Below are positions 1 through 9,073 of a stretch of 64,000 bases of DNA, one piece after another. Each line of letters starts with the position of its first letter. Positions within the stretch are counted from its first letter, which is position 1. Source of the DNA: Chitinivibrionales bacterium (GTDB lineage Bacteria; Fibrobacterota; Chitinivibrionia; Chitinivibrionales; WJKA01); assembly GCA_014728215.1 (NCBI GenBank), contig WJLZ01000084.1, forward strand, positions 1-64,000. The letters run 5' to 3'. Made by a program: the position numbers and the translations under genes. The notes beneath the pieces were generated by a model that searched no databases, had not been told where the DNA came from, and saw only the letters and a program-made list of their open reading frames with translations.

Positions 1-1
1 C

Positions 2-496
2 CAGGTGTTCAAGGATTTCGCCAGGCACGTGGTCGCCCATGTCGACACCAGTATGCTGTCAACCCCGACCTTCCTCTACGGCCTGCAGCCGGGCGAGGAA
101 ATCGCAGTCGACATCGAGAAGGGCAAAACCCTGATTATCAAATTCCTCTCGGTAGGCGAACCCCACGAGGACGGCGCCCGGCTGGTGACATTCGAACTCA
201 ACGGCCACCCGAGAAGCGTCACCATCACCGACCGCTCACTCGCCGGCAATTTTCCCACCGCAGTCAAGGCCGACCCGGCAAATCCCGACCATATCGGCGC
301 CACGATGCCCGGTATGGTGGTCAAAGTCCACGTCGAAGAAGGCACCGAGGTCTCCAAGGGACATAAACTCCTGGTGCTCGAAGCAATGAAAATGGAAACC
401 ACGATCTACGCGGAGAAGGCAGGGAAAGTGGGTCAGGTGCTGGTCAAGCCCGGGAACCAGGTGGAAACCGGAGACCTGTTGCTCTCAATAGGCTAA
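2..496 (+). CDS. pyc: Pyruvate carboxylase, C-terminal part (cut by window edge)
   Basis: The reading frame is open from the left edge, so the start lies outside the window. The visible 164 residues match the end of pyruvate carboxylase: the tail of the carboxyltransferase domain with the typical PTFLYGL and PGEEI stretch, then a biotinyl/lipoyl domain of about 70 residues. The biotin site is the AMKMET motif, whose middle lysine would carry biotin. The enzyme makes oxaloacetate from pyruvate, bicarbonate and ATP in the cytoplasm. An oxaloacetate decarboxylase alpha subunit has the same domain order, but the PGEEI/FELNG linker fits pyruvate carboxylase better. It ends 28 bases before the next gene. 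Confidence 0.85.
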   Translation, partial: QVFKDFARHVVAHVDTSMLSTPTFLYGLQPGEEIAVDIEKGKTLIIKFLSVGEPHEDGARLVTFELNGHPRSVTITDRSLAGNFPTAVKADPANPDHIGATMPGMVVKVHVEEGTEVSKGHKLLVLEAMKMETTIYAEKAGKVGQVLVKPGNQVETGDLLLSIG

Positions 497-524
497 GAAC
501 GAGACTCAACGGACTTGCTCTCCG

Positions 525-1037
525 ATGAAACTCAAAAACACGCAACAACGTACATATATGCTTATGCTTATTAAGCTCCTGCATACCGCCGTTTTTATTT
601 TCTTCACCGTTTGTATATTTGTTGTCTTGAGATGCGGCATAACCGGAAAAAAATCAAATACAATGCCGCTCTCTTCTACAAATCGAAATGCCATTCGTCC
701 ATTCACAACCGACGATTGTACATGTACACCTGAAGGGACAAAAGAAAACCCGACCCTGTGGAAACATTGTTGTAATGCACATGACAGTGCCTATTGGCGA
801 GGCGGTAGCTTCAATGAACGCCGCGGAGCAGATTCATTATTGGCTGAATGCCTAGCCGAAGTCGGGCAAAAAAGAAGAGGGAAAAGGTGGTACAAAGCAT
901 TATTTTTTACCGGTGCTGCCTGGTTGCCGACTCCCTGGCGGTGGGGATATGGATGGAAATATCCAAGAAGTTACCGGCGGCTCAAGAAATTGAACAAACA
1001 AAAGCTTATTGCAGACTCCACCGATACGGATGATTAG
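525..1037 (+). CDS. Small exported or membrane-anchored phospholipase-A2-like protein
   Basis: A 170-residue protein with an N-terminal hydrophobic segment (about 12-36) that should anchor or export it. The core carries the PLA2 catalytic signature: C82-C83-x-x-H86-D87-x-x-Y90, with Tyr four residues after His as in animal PLA2 (H48, D49, Y52). A second Asp, D103, is followed six residues later by C109, which mirrors D99 and its helix cysteine. The two catalytic helices are only about 16 residues apart, so the protein would be a compact type. The basic, Trp/Arg-rich tail may bind membranes or anionic surfaces. Family assignment rests on motif spacing; activity is inferred. No clear ribosome-binding site precedes the ATG, and Met12 is an alternative start. 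It may be cotranscribed with pyc (28-base gap). Confidence 0.6.
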   Translation: MKLKNTQQRTYMLMLIKLLHTAVFIFFTVCIFVVLRCGITGKKSNTMPLSSTNRNAIRPFTTDDCTCTPEGTKENPTLWKHCCNAHDSAYWRGGSFNERRGADSLLAECLAEVGQKRRGKRWYKALFFTGAAWLPTPWRWGYGWKYPRSYRRLKKLNKQKLIADSTDTDD

Positions 1038-1234
1038 GACCTTTCTCATAAACTCTTGGCGATATTCTCCGGCAACAGTAATGGCCGGTATAGTGATATA
1101 AATTTCCAAAGGAGAAGTAATTTATAGCTCCGTCCCCTATCCATCTCAAACGATCCCGACACAACATATTATTTTGTGATACGTAGATATTCGATGTTTT
1201 GCCCTGAATTTTCCTTGTTATAGCCAAAATTTTT

Positions 1235-4200
1235 ATGCCTATGAAAAATCCGAACGACATCCCGCTGTTGATTTTCGACGGCGCCTGTGGAACGACAATC
1301 CAGACCATGCACCTTCCCAAATCGGCATGGGAAACCCATGAAGGGTGCAATGAATTCCTCAATCTTTCGGCACCCGATGCAATCGTTGAGATGCACCGCC
1401 GGTTCCTCGACGCCGGGGCAACCGTAATCGAAACCAATTCTTTCGGCGCCAACTCGATTGTGCTCAGTGAATACAACCTCCAGGATAAAACAGAAGCGAT
1501 CAACAAAGCCGCGGCACGCAATGCTCAGGAGGCTCGGAAAGAATTCCCCAAGGCGTTCATCGCCGGATCGATCGGACCGACAACCAAGCTCCCGACCCTT
1601 GGGCAAATTCCGGTTGAAACCCTGGCCGATTCGTTCAGAGTCCAGATACGATCCCTGATGGAGACCGGGGTCGATCTCCTCATCATCGAAACAGTGCAGG
1701 ACCTGCTGCAATTAAAAACCGCGCTCATTACCGCTCACGAGGTCTTTCATGACCTCAATCATGAAGTACCCATCATGGCATCCATAACCGTGGAACGGAC
1801 CGGTACCATGCTGATCGGCACCGAAGTTGCCGCCGTTGCAGCCACCCTCGAACCGTTCGACCTTTTTTCTCTGGGCTTGAACTGCGCCACCGGTCCCGAT
1901 CTTATGGCATCTCATCTCCACCTGCTCAGCAACACCATGCAATGCCGGATCTCCTGCATTCCCAATGCGGGAATTCCCGAAACAAAGGGCGACCAGGTGA
2001 TCTATCCCCTCCAGCCTCAGCCTTTTGCCGATTACCTTAAAGAGTATATCGAAGAATACGGGGTGAGTATTGTGGGCGGATGCTGCGGGACTACTCCCGA
2101 TCATATCAGGGCGCTGGCGCAGACAGTCAACAACGTGGTCCCGGGAAAGCGAAAACCCGAAAGTAAACCCGCAGTCAGCAGTGGCTTTGTTGCTGCTGAA
2201 ATTCAACAGGATATCCCCCCCTTCCTTATTGGAGAACGAACCAACGTCAACGGGTCCAAAAAGTTCCGGGAGCTGATTCTTGCCGATGATTTTGACGGTG
2301 CTCTTGCGATCGGTCTGCAGCAGCAGGAAAACGGCGCTCATGCGGTCGATCTCTGCACCGCCTATGCGGGACGGGATGAACAGAAGGACCTGACCACCAT
2401 GGTAAAACTCTTCGCCCAGTCGGTGAAAGCACCGCTGGTTGTGGATTCCACCCAGGCTGAATGTATCGAATCCTCCCTGAAAAACTACCCCGGCCGCTGT
2501 ATTGTCAATTCGATCAATCTGGAAGACGGTGGTAAAAACCTCGAAAAAGTCTGCACGCTGGTAAAAAAATACGGCGCAGCGGTCATTGCCCTCACGATCA
2601 ATGAAAAGGGCATGGCAATGACTATTGAAGACAAAGTCGAGACAGCCAAAGCGATATACCGTCTTGCGGTGGAAAAGCACGGGCTCCGCCCCGAAGACCT
2701 GCTTTTTGATGTTCTCACCTTTACCATCGGCTCGGGTGACACAACCCTGCAAGACGCTGCCTATAACACCATTGAAGCGATCAGAAAAGTCAAAGAGAAA
2801 TTGCCCGGCGTCTCCACCAGCCTGGGTGTCAGTAATATTTCATTTGGTCTTCTGCGTCAATCACGGAAATTTCTCAACTCGGTATTCCTTCATGAAGCAA
2901 TAGAAGCCGGACTCGATGCGGCGATTATCGATCCCGCAAAAGTTATTCCCCTGGCCCGAATGGATGAAGAGGACCGCAGGGTCTGTATGGATCTCATTTA
3001 CAACAGAAAAAGCGACGAAGTACCGTCACCGCTGGAACAGTTTATCAATCATTTCAGCGAAGCGGCTCAGGATGAAAGTGAAGAGAAAGACTCCGGTAAA
3101 GAGGTTATTCCCGAAGTAGCGCTTGCCGATAAAATTATGAAAGGCGATAAAAACGGCATCGAAGACCTCCTTTCAATTCTTATGGGACGGATGACACCTG
3201 TTTCCATTGTCAATACTCATCTTGTACCCGCCATGCGTCGCGTGGGAGAAATGTTCGGACGGGGTGAAATGCTCCTCCCCTTTGTACTCAAATCCGCGGA
3301 GACAATGAAAGCATGTGTGAAATACCTTGAGCCTTTTATGGAGAGTACAGAGCAGGAATCAAGCGTAAAAGTCCTTCTTGCCACAGTGCAGGGCGATGTG
3401 CACGATATCGGTAAGAACCTGGTCGATATAATCCTTTCCAATAACGGCTATAAGGTTTTCAATATCGGCACCAAGGTTCCGGCCGAGGTGATTATTGAAA
3501 AGGCAAAGGAGCATGACGTCGATGTTATCGGCCTGAGCGGCCTTCTGGTCAAATCGGCCCTGGTCATGCGAGACAACATGGAACAGTTTCAGGAAGCCGG
3601 TCTGACTGCCCCCATTCTTTTAGGAGGTGCGGCGCTTACAAAGAAATTCGTGGCCGAATCCTGCGTTCCAAACTACACCGCACCGGTGGTGTACTGTTCC
3701 GATGCCTTTGCCGGATTGACTGCGCTCCAGCAGATTGAAGAAGGAACGCTCAAACCAACCACAGTGGAAGTCGCCTCCGAATCTAAAAAGATGAAACCCG
3801 GGGCAAAAAATGAACACATTCGTCGTGACGTAAAGATCCCTTCCCCGCCCTTTCGTGGGACAAAAGTGATCGCCGATATCAATACCGAGACGCTGCTGGA
3901 GTATATCAATACCCAGGCCCTTTTCAGAGGACGGTGGGGGTATCGACGAGGTTCCATGTCGGCTGAAGAGTATAAAAAAATGATCGAGGAGAAAGTTGCC
4001 CCTCTCTATGAATCGCTCAGGAAACGGCTTATCGATGAAAAACTGGCCCGGCCTGCTGTTTCTTACGGCTATTTCAATTGCAATTCAAAGGGTGATTCAC
4101 TCGAGATACAATCGAACGGCAAAAACTATGAACTCACCTTTCCCCGTCAGGCCGATCCGCCACACCTGTGTATCGCCGATTATTTTAAGCCGGCCGGAGA

Positions 4201-4615
4201 GGGAACCGATGTTGTAGGCTTCTTTGTGGTAACCATGGGACCGGCAATCTCCGAGGCCACCAAAGAACTCTATGAATCCGATCAGTACCACGACTACCTT
4301 ATGCTCCATGCCTTAAGCGTGGAGCTTACCGATGCCCTTGCCGAATACTGGCATGAGGTGATGCGTACCGAAATGGGAATCAATACGCAAAAACCGAACG
4401 ATATTCTCGGCTATGCTGTCCAGGATTATCAGGGATCTCGATACGGATTCGGCTATCCTTCATGCCCCGATCTCGAAGCACACAAGGTTGTGTTCGAACT
4501 TCTGGAGCCGGAAAATATTGGAGTAGAATTAACCGAAAACATGGAGATGGTACCCGAGCAGTCAACCTCTGCGTTAGTGGCCCATCATCCGCAAGCCAAA
4601 TATTTTGCAGTATGA
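1235..4615 (+). CDS. metH: Cobalamin-dependent methionine synthase
   Basis: 1126 residues with all four MetH modules. The homocysteine domain (about 8-300) has zinc ligands C217 (NCATGP) and C283/C284 (GGCCGTTP). The pterin/methyltetrahydrofolate domain spans about 325-590. The cobalamin cap and Rossmann domain (about 640-800) carry D721-x-H723-D-x-G, where H723 is the lower cobalt ligand. The AdoMet activation domain (about 880-1126) includes the [11 protein letters not shown] motif. The enzyme transfers methyl from methyltetrahydrofolate to homocysteine through cobalamin, and the last domain allows reductive reactivation. The first ATG is used here; a second lies two codons on, and neither has a strong Shine-Dalgarno. 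The stop overlaps the rubredoxin start as ATGA. I saw no cobalamin or SAM riboswitch in the 197 bases upstream. Confidence 0.96.
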   Translation: MPMKNPNDIPLLIFDGACGTTIQTMHLPKSAWETHEGCNEFLNLSAPDAIVEMHRRFLDAGATVIETNSFGANSIVLSEYNLQDKTEAINKAAARNAQEARKEFPKAFIAGSIGPTTKLPTLGQIPVETLADSFRVQIRSLMETGVDLLIIETVQDLLQLKTALITAHEVFHDLNHEVPIMASITVERTGTMLIGTEVAAVAATLEPFDLFSLGLNCATGPDLMASHLHLLSNTMQCRISCIPNAGIPETKGDQVIYPLQPQPFADYLKEYIEEYGVSIVGGCCGTTPDHIRALAQTVNNVVPGKRKPESKPAVSSGFVAAEIQQDIPPFLIGERTNVNGSKKFRELILADDFDGALAIGLQQQENGAHAVDLCTAYAGRDEQKDLTTMVKLFAQSVKAPLVVDSTQAECIESSLKNYPGRCIVNSINLEDGGKNLEKVCTLVKKYGAAVIALTINEKGMAMTIEDKVETAKAIYRLAVEKHGLRPEDLLFDVLTFTIGSGDTTLQDAAYNTIEAIRKVKEKLPGVSTSLGVSNISFGLLRQSRKFLNSVFLHEAIEAGLDAAIIDPAKVIPLARMDEEDRRVCMDLIYNRKSDEVPSPLEQFINHFSEAAQDESEEKDSGKEVIPEVALADKIMKGDKNGIEDLLSILMGRMTPVSIVNTHLVPAMRRVGEMFGRGEMLLPFVLKSAETMKACVKYLEPFMESTEQESSVKVLLATVQGDVHDIGKNLVDIILSNNGYKVFNIGTKVPAEVIIEKAKEHDVDVIGLSGLLVKSALVMRDNMEQFQEAGLTAPILLGGAALTKKFVAESCVPNYTAPVVYCSDAFAGLTALQQIEEGTLKPTTVEVASESKKMKPGAKNEHIRRDVKIPSPPFRGTKVIADINTETLLEYINTQALFRGRWGYRRGSMSAEEYKKMIEEKVAPLYESLRKRLIDEKLARPAVSYGYFNCNSKGDSLEIQSNGKNYELTFPRQADPPHLCIADYFKPAGEGTDVVGFFVVTMGPAISEATKELYESDQYHDYLMLHALSVELTDALAEYWHEVMRTEMGINTQKPNDILGYAVQDYQGSRYGFGYPSCPDLEAHKVVFELLEPENIGVELTENMEMVPEQSTSALVAHHPQAKYFAV

Positions 4616-4773
4616 AACGATATATCTGTACACAATGCGGTTATATTTATGATCCCGCCAAAGGCGATCCGATGAATAGTATCCCCCCGGGAACTTCCTT
4701 TGAAGACCTTCCGGAGGACTGGGTCTGCCCGATGTGTTATTCCGGCAAAAATGCATTCGACATGCTCGATTAA
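4612..4773 (+). CDS. Rubredoxin
   Basis: A 53-residue single-domain rubredoxin. The iron site is C6-x-x-C9-G and C39-P-x-C42, with the family aromatics ([11 protein letters not shown], then W37). It is a small cytoplasmic one-electron carrier. The ATG overlaps the metH TGA in ATGA, which fixes the start and implies translational coupling; the next gene, also a methionine/folate enzyme, follows 67 bases later. Placement between two one-carbon enzymes suggests it supplies electrons for MetH cob(II)alamin reactivation or for folate reduction. This is inferred from position only; rubredoxin more often serves rubrerythrin or superoxide reductase, and a rubrerythrin-like gene lies about 4 kb away. 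Confidence 0.95.
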   Translation: MKRYICTQCGYIYDPAKGDPMNSIPPGTSFEDLPEDWVCPMCYSGKNAFDMLD

Positions 4774-4840
4774 TTGCGCCTGTGCCGTAAAAATACGTTG
4801 GCTCGATTGTAAATAAAACATCCACATACCGGGAGAAGAA

Positions 4841-6676
4841 ATGAAAAATATCATCGACAGAATGAAAGAGAAACCTCTTCTGTTCGACGGTGCGACTGGG
4901 ACTATGTTGTATCAACGGGGCGTGTTTATCAATACCTGTTATGATGAGTTATGCCTGACAAAAAAAGACATTGTAAAAAGCATTCATGAAGAATACGTTG
5001 CGGCCGGGGCGGAGGTCATCGAAACCAATTCATTCGGGGCAAATCGAATAAAGCTCGGAAGTTTCGGACTTGTCGAGAATGTCGATGCGATCAATCGCGC
5101 TGCAGCATCCTGTGCCCGTAAAGCAGCAGGAGACACGGTTTATGTAGCCGGGTCGGTTGGTCCCTGTACCAAGGCACCCGAGGCATTTCCCGCTTCTAAA
5201 TATGAAGCGGTCAAAGAGGCATTCAAAGAACAGATCGAAAGCCTTACAAGAGCCGGAGTCGACTGCATTCTTTTTGAAACCTTTTCAAAGGAAGATGAGC
5301 TGAGACTGGCGATTGAAGCAGCCGCCGAAATTTCGATTCCCATCATCGCCTCCTTTACGGTAGGAACAAACAAAAAGACGGCATTCGGGACGCCGATGAT
5401 TGCCATGGTCTCGATGCTTCAGGAAAACAAACACGTGGATGCAATTGGAATCAATTGCGGTACCGGTCCTGCTGAAGCCCTTTCGGCACTTGAGCAGATT
5501 GTGAAACAGACCGACAAACCGGTTGTTGTCATGCCGAATGCGGGATACCCTCGTGAAGTTGACGGTCGTTTACTGTATCTGACTAATCCCGAGTATTTTT
5601 CCGAATATGCCAAGCGTTTCATCCAGGTCGGTGCCAGGGGAATCGGCGGCTGCTGTGGGACAACTCCCGGGCATATTGCAGCGATGACCCGCACAGTGAA
5701 AAATATCGACGGGATTAAGACCTATGCTACAGTAAAGAAGGCAGTAGAGCCGGCACCTGATATCGAAATAATACCGCCGAAAAATAAATCCCGTCTTGCG
5801 GCACGATTACTCGCAGGCAAAAAAGTAACATCGGTTGAGTTACTCCCCCCCCGTTCAATCGATATGTCAACCATGATCGAAAAGTCCCGTGCTTGCGCCC
5901 GCGCTGGTGTGGATGCCATCAATATCCCCGACGGACCCCGGGCAAGTTTGCGCATCTCCCCTATGATCGCTGCAATGACCATCGCCAAAGAAGCCGGTAT
6001 CGAACCGGTACTCCATTACTGCTGCCGCGACAGAAATCTCATCGGCATGCAGGCCGATATTTTAGGCGGATACGCAGCCGGGGTTGCCAATTTCCTGATT
6101 ATCACCGGTGATCCACCCAAGCTGGGAGCCTATCCCGATGCAACAGGTGTCTTTGATGTCGATTCTATCGGCCTCACCCAGGCTGTCACAAATTTAAACC
6201 GGGGTATCGATATCGGCGGTAGTTCTGTTACCCCACCCACCGGTATCTTTATTGGCGTAGGCGCCAACCCCTGTTCACTCGATATGGAACGGGAAATCGA
6301 ACGGTATCATCTCAAAATCAAAGCTGGAGCCGAGTTTGCAATTACTCAGCCGGTGTTTGATATTGATGCTCTCAACCAGTTCCTTGACAGGGTAAACAAA
6401 TTCGAAAAGAAAATCCCGATCATTGCAGGAATATGGCCGCTGATAAGCTATCGTAACGCCGAATTTATGAACAATGAAGTTCCTGGTGTTGTTGTTCCCG
6501 AACCGATTTTAGACCGTATGCGCGCATGTACGAAAAAGGAAGAGGGAATCGAGGAAGGAATCACTATCTGCCGTGAGTTGATCGACCGGATAAAAGATCG
6601 GGTAGACGGCTTTCAGGTAAGCGCACCCTTTGGTAAAGTAGAAATTGCGCTCCGGGTCCTCGAGAGCATTCTGTAA
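4841..6676 (+). CDS. Bifunctional homocysteine S-methyltransferase / methylenetetrahydrofolate reductase
   Basis: 611 residues, the YitJ-type fusion. The N-terminal homocysteine methyltransferase domain (about 8-290) has zinc ligands C206 (NCGTGP) and C271/C272 (GGCCGTTP). The C-terminal methylenetetrahydrofolate reductase barrel (about 320-611) has the FAD/folate features LITGDPPK and ITQPVFD. It should reduce methylene-THF to methyl-THF, the methyl donor for the neighbouring MetH, and may itself methylate homocysteine. A GGAGA ribosome-binding site precedes the ATG by four bases. It is the third gene of the metH-rubredoxin operon. No convincing terminator lies in the 39 bases before the convergent gene. 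A run of eight C lies in frame near 5846 but the frame is intact. Confidence 0.93.
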   Translation: MKNIIDRMKEKPLLFDGATGTMLYQRGVFINTCYDELCLTKKDIVKSIHEEYVAAGAEVIETNSFGANRIKLGSFGLVENVDAINRAAASCARKAAGDTVYVAGSVGPCTKAPEAFPASKYEAVKEAFKEQIESLTRAGVDCILFETFSKEDELRLAIEAAAEISIPIIASFTVGTNKKTAFGTPMIAMVSMLQENKHVDAIGINCGTGPAEALSALEQIVKQTDKPVVVMPNAGYPREVDGRLLYLTNPEYFSEYAKRFIQVGARGIGGCCGTTPGHIAAMTRTVKNIDGIKTYATVKKAVEPAPDIEIIPPKNKSRLAARLLAGKKVTSVELLPPRSIDMSTMIEKSRACARAGVDAINIPDGPRASLRISPMIAAMTIAKEAGIEPVLHYCCRDRNLIGMQADILGGYAAGVANFLIITGDPPKLGAYPDATGVFDVDSIGLTQAVTNLNRGIDIGGSSVTPPTGIFIGVGANPCSLDMEREIERYHLKIKAGAEFAITQPVFDIDALNQFLDRVNKFEKKIPIIAGIWPLISYRNAEFMNNEVPGVVVPEPILDRMRACTKKEEGIEEGITICRELIDRIKDRVDGFQVSAPFGKVEIALRVLESIL

Positions 6677-6715
6677 GATAATTGATCTTCTACTGTCCAC
6701 GAAAAAGTCTGGATT

Positions 6716-7450
6716 TCAGCCTCCGCGGAATTCTTCAAGCCGTTTAATGTGTTGCCGTTCATCACCGGCAAGTTTCATAAGCGTCGCTCGTACTGAAGGT
6801 ATTTTGGCATCCCTTGCGAGTGAAGAATAAAATGCGGAAGTCTGCCGTTCGTGCTCAATAGCATCCTGAATGAGGCCCTCAGTTGTTTCACGATCTGTGG
6901 TTATTCGAGATGGGGTTATCTCCGCCGGTTTTATCGGAACCTCCTTAACTTCGGGATGTTTTCCGCTCAATTGCCGAATATGGGCAATATGTTTTTCTTC
7001 CTCCCGGGCAAGGTCCAGAAAGAGTTCTCTGAGATCGGCATTACCCTGGCGCTGGGCCAGAAGGTGATAATCTCCAGCCGATGCTTCCTCGAATTGAGCA
7101 GCGGCATCAAGAATAATAGAACTCAGCACCCCGGCTTTCGGCATTACTCCTTCTGCAGCCGTCTCTTCTGCCCGGGCCTGAAAGGCATTGGCAAGCAGTA
7201 TAATTCCAAAGACAATAAACAACACGGCCGCGCCACCTTTGAGATAATGAATCGGCACGGCTTTTTGCAAAAAGGAGCCTGTAGCTACGGCGATTAAAGT
7301 TGCCAGAACCAGGGCAGACGCTGCGCCAGCAAAGACTGAAAGAGGCGATTTGGAACCTGCCGATGCGGCAAAGGATGCCAACTGCGTTTTGTCGCCAAGC
7401 TCCGCAAGAAAAATAAGCGAAAAAGTGCTGAAAAATAATTTCATGTCCAT
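6716..7450 (-). CDS. Fusion of a single-repeat Gdt1/UPF0016 membrane domain to a rubrerythrin-like ferritin domain
   Basis: 244 residues from an ATG preceded by GAAGGA; a longer TTG start at 7474 is less likely. Residues 1-90 form three hydrophobic helices with one copy of the Gdt1/TMEM165 cation-transport signature E17-L-G-D20-K-T. Residues about 110-244 are a four-helix ferritin-like domain with diiron-type ligands: E122, E151-x-x-H154, E201 and E231-x-x-H234, each helix-1 Glu six residues before an aromatic. Gdt1 proteins move Mn2+/Ca2+ and usually carry two repeats, so this protein would have to pair with itself. Fusion suggests coupling of metal transport to metal or peroxide sensing at the membrane, comparable in logic to MbfA (rubrerythrin plus a VIT/CCC1 transporter) but with a different transporter and reversed order. 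Function is inferred. Confidence 0.8.
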   Translation of the reverse strand: MDMKLFFSTFSLIFLAELGDKTQLASFAASAGSKSPLSVFAGAASALVLATLIAVATGSFLQKAVPIHYLKGGAAVLFIVFGIILLANAFQARAEETAAEGVMPKAGVLSSIILDAAAQFEEASAGDYHLLAQRQGNADLRELFLDLAREEEKHIAHIRQLSGKHPEVKEVPIKPAEITPSRITTDRETTEGLIQDAIEHERQTSAFYSSLARDAKIPSVRATLMKLAGDERQHIKRLEEFRGG

Positions 7451-7495
7451 ATACAGATCCTTCACCACGTTCAAAAAGACTTTTCTGAACAGATA

Positions 7496-8314
7496 CTATT
7501 TAAGAACTTCGTTCATAGACCCGGTCCGATATCCTCTGCAATCGATTGCAGCATAAACAAATCCCGCATCCCGACATAGGCTGTCGATTTTTTCTCTCAG
7601 TGACCAGGCTTTATCCATGTCGGAAGCTGCAATTTCTATTCGCGCGAGATTCTCATGACTCCGCACCCTGAACTGGGTAAACCCCAGCGCGCGAATTTCC
7701 TCTTCTGCCTTCCCGACCCTTTCCAATTTCTTTTTCGTGATTGTTTCTCCATAGGGAAAGCGGGAAGCCAGGCATGCATAGGACGGCTTATCGGCGGTTG
7801 CCAGTCCCAGGCTGCGGGATAAAGTGCGAATATCATCCTTTGACAAACCAGCGTCGCAAAGGGGAGATTTGACGCCTCTTTCGGCTAAAGCCTTTCTCCC
7901 CGGACGAAAATCATGAACATCATCGGCATTACTGCCGTCAAAAACTACCTCATATCCCTCTGCCTTTGCTATATGCCCGATAACATCGAAAAGCTCCCCC
8001 TTGCAGTAATAGCAGCGGTCGGGAGGATTGTTGGTAAATCCCGGTATGTCGAGCTCTTCGGAAACAATGATGCGCTGTTGCAGACCCAGGTTCCGGGCAA
8101 GGGCCTTGGATTCTTCCAGCTCAAAATGGGGATAGGTCGACGATGTTGCGGTAATCAGTAGAATATTGTCACCAAGGACATCACCGGCCACCTTTGCCAG
8201 AAAGGTACTGTCAACGCCCCCGGAAAAAGCTACTACCGCACTACTGTAAGAGGATATTATCTTCTTTAACTGCTCAAACTTATCTGTGTTCATTTCTGCA
8301 GTGCGCCTTTTCAT
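7496..8314 (-). CDS. larE: LarE-type ATP-dependent sulfur transferase
   Basis: 272 residues of the PP-loop ATP pyrophosphatase superfamily, with the P-loop SGGVDST at 31-37. The LarE marks RCYYCKGELF (C101, C104) and ACLASRFPYG (C181) are present. LarE adenylates and then sulfurates the nicotinate-derived precursor of the nickel-pincer cofactor of lactate racemase and related enzymes. Some LarE proteins sacrifice a cysteine, others hold a 4Fe-4S cluster on three cysteines; C101, C104 and C181 would suit the second kind. larB, larC and a racemase are not in the window, so the partner is unknown. Met8 is an alternative start. It lies 45 bases upstream of the Gdt1 fusion on the same strand and may be cotranscribed with it. 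Confidence 0.85.
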   Translation of the reverse strand: MKRRTAEMNTDKFEQLKKIISSYSSAVVAFSGGVDSTFLAKVAGDVLGDNILLITATSSTYPHFELEESKALARNLGLQQRIIVSEELDIPGFTNNPPDRCYYCKGELFDVIGHIAKAEGYEVVFDGSNADDVHDFRPGRKALAERGVKSPLCDAGLSKDDIRTLSRSLGLATADKPSYACLASRFPYGETITKKKLERVGKAEEEIRALGFTQFRVRSHENLARIEIAASDMDKAWSLREKIDSLCRDAGFVYAAIDCRGYRTGSMNEVLK

Positions 8315-8404
8315 CGGTAAAAATCGTACATAAATATCTGTTTCAGATACTCACAGTATTAAAAATATATCATTCACTAACCTTGACAATTCTATTGCCG
8401 GCAG

Positions 8405-8444
8405 GAATAAAAAAGTTGCTGCATGCCTCCGTGCATGCAGCAAC
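8405..8444 (-). terminator. Rho-independent terminator downstream of the rubrerythrin-like gene
   Basis: A perfect 12-base inverted repeat (8415-8426 with 8433-8444, six-base loop) is followed on the minus strand by six T. It lies 89 bases past the stop of the 8533-9027 gene and upstream of larE, so it should separate the two transcription units. Confidence 0.85.
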
Positions 8445-8532
8445 CACTCAGAAAGGAAAAGTGCTTTACGTTGGCGGGATTAACTATTAACATCAATTAT
8501 CATGCCGGCATTGTAATGCCGCTTCTCAGTGA

Positions 8533-9027
8533 TTAATACCGCGAATCGATTTTACTGAATTCGGCATCCTCAACCCATTGTTTGGGATTTCGTACCATTC
8601 TTATGATCTCCTCAACAATTCGCACATGTTTTTTTTCTTCACCAATAATAAAACCAAGTACATCTCTGGCATCCGAAGCTTTTACCTTTTCCAGTGCATC
8701 CTTGTAATATTGCACACTCTTCTTTTCCAGGCCCAGAGCTTTTTTATAGGCGTTTTCGGAATCATTAATAACTGCCGATTCACTGAATTTCGCCGATATT
8801 GCCTCAAAAGCCTTTCTGGCATTCCCGAGAATATCCTCTTCTGAGCCGCCATTTGCCGGATGTTTCTTTGAAATTTCATCGAAAAGATTATAGTGACGGC
8901 TCTCTTCATCGGCCATCTGATTAAATACCCCCTTCAATTCGGGCACGGATGTCTCTTGGGCGAGTGTGACATAATAATCACGACCTTCCCGCTCCAGACT
9001 CTTTGCAAAATCCCAGATTTCATTCAT
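8533..9027 (-). CDS. Rubrerythrin-like ferritin-family protein without rubredoxin domain
   Basis: 164 residues, all helical, with a duplicated rubrerythrin-type diiron pattern: E12 six residues before Y18, E42-x-x-H45, then a second Glu before Tyr-Tyr (GLEKKSVQYY) and an EExxH motif (GEEKKH). It lacks the CxxC pairs of a rubredoxin tail, so it is an erythrin-only form. It probably reduces peroxide or senses iron in the cytoplasm, using an external electron donor. An AAAGGG ribosome-binding site precedes the ATG. It lies 46 bases downstream of the ferritin gene on the same strand, so a two-gene transcript ending at the 8405-8444 terminator is likely. The domain resembles the soluble half of the nearby Gdt1 fusion. 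Confidence 0.85.
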   Translation of the reverse strand: MNEIWDFAKSLEREGRDYYVTLAQETSVPELKGVFNQMADEESRHYNLFDEISKKHPANGGSEEDILGNARKAFEAISAKFSESAVINDSENAYKKALGLEKKSVQYYKDALEKVKASDARDVLGFIIGEEKKHVRIVEEIIRMVRNPKQWVEDAEFSKIDSRY

Positions 9028-9073
9028 AGAAGACCCTTTCGTAAGCTAACATTTGTTACCGTGTAAATTTCTA

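Noticed and set aside
1038-1234. Cobalamin or SAM riboswitch before metH
   Set aside because: I looked for the B12-box and SAM-I core elements and saw no convincing match; a covariance-model scan would be decisive.
1712-2752. A 346-codon minus-strand open frame
   Set aside because: It is antisense to the well-supported metH and has no domain match.
5846-5853. C8 run inside the methyltransferase/reductase fusion as a slippage site
   Set aside because: The frame is intact and the codons (Pro-Pro) are conserved-looking; no alternative product is suggested.
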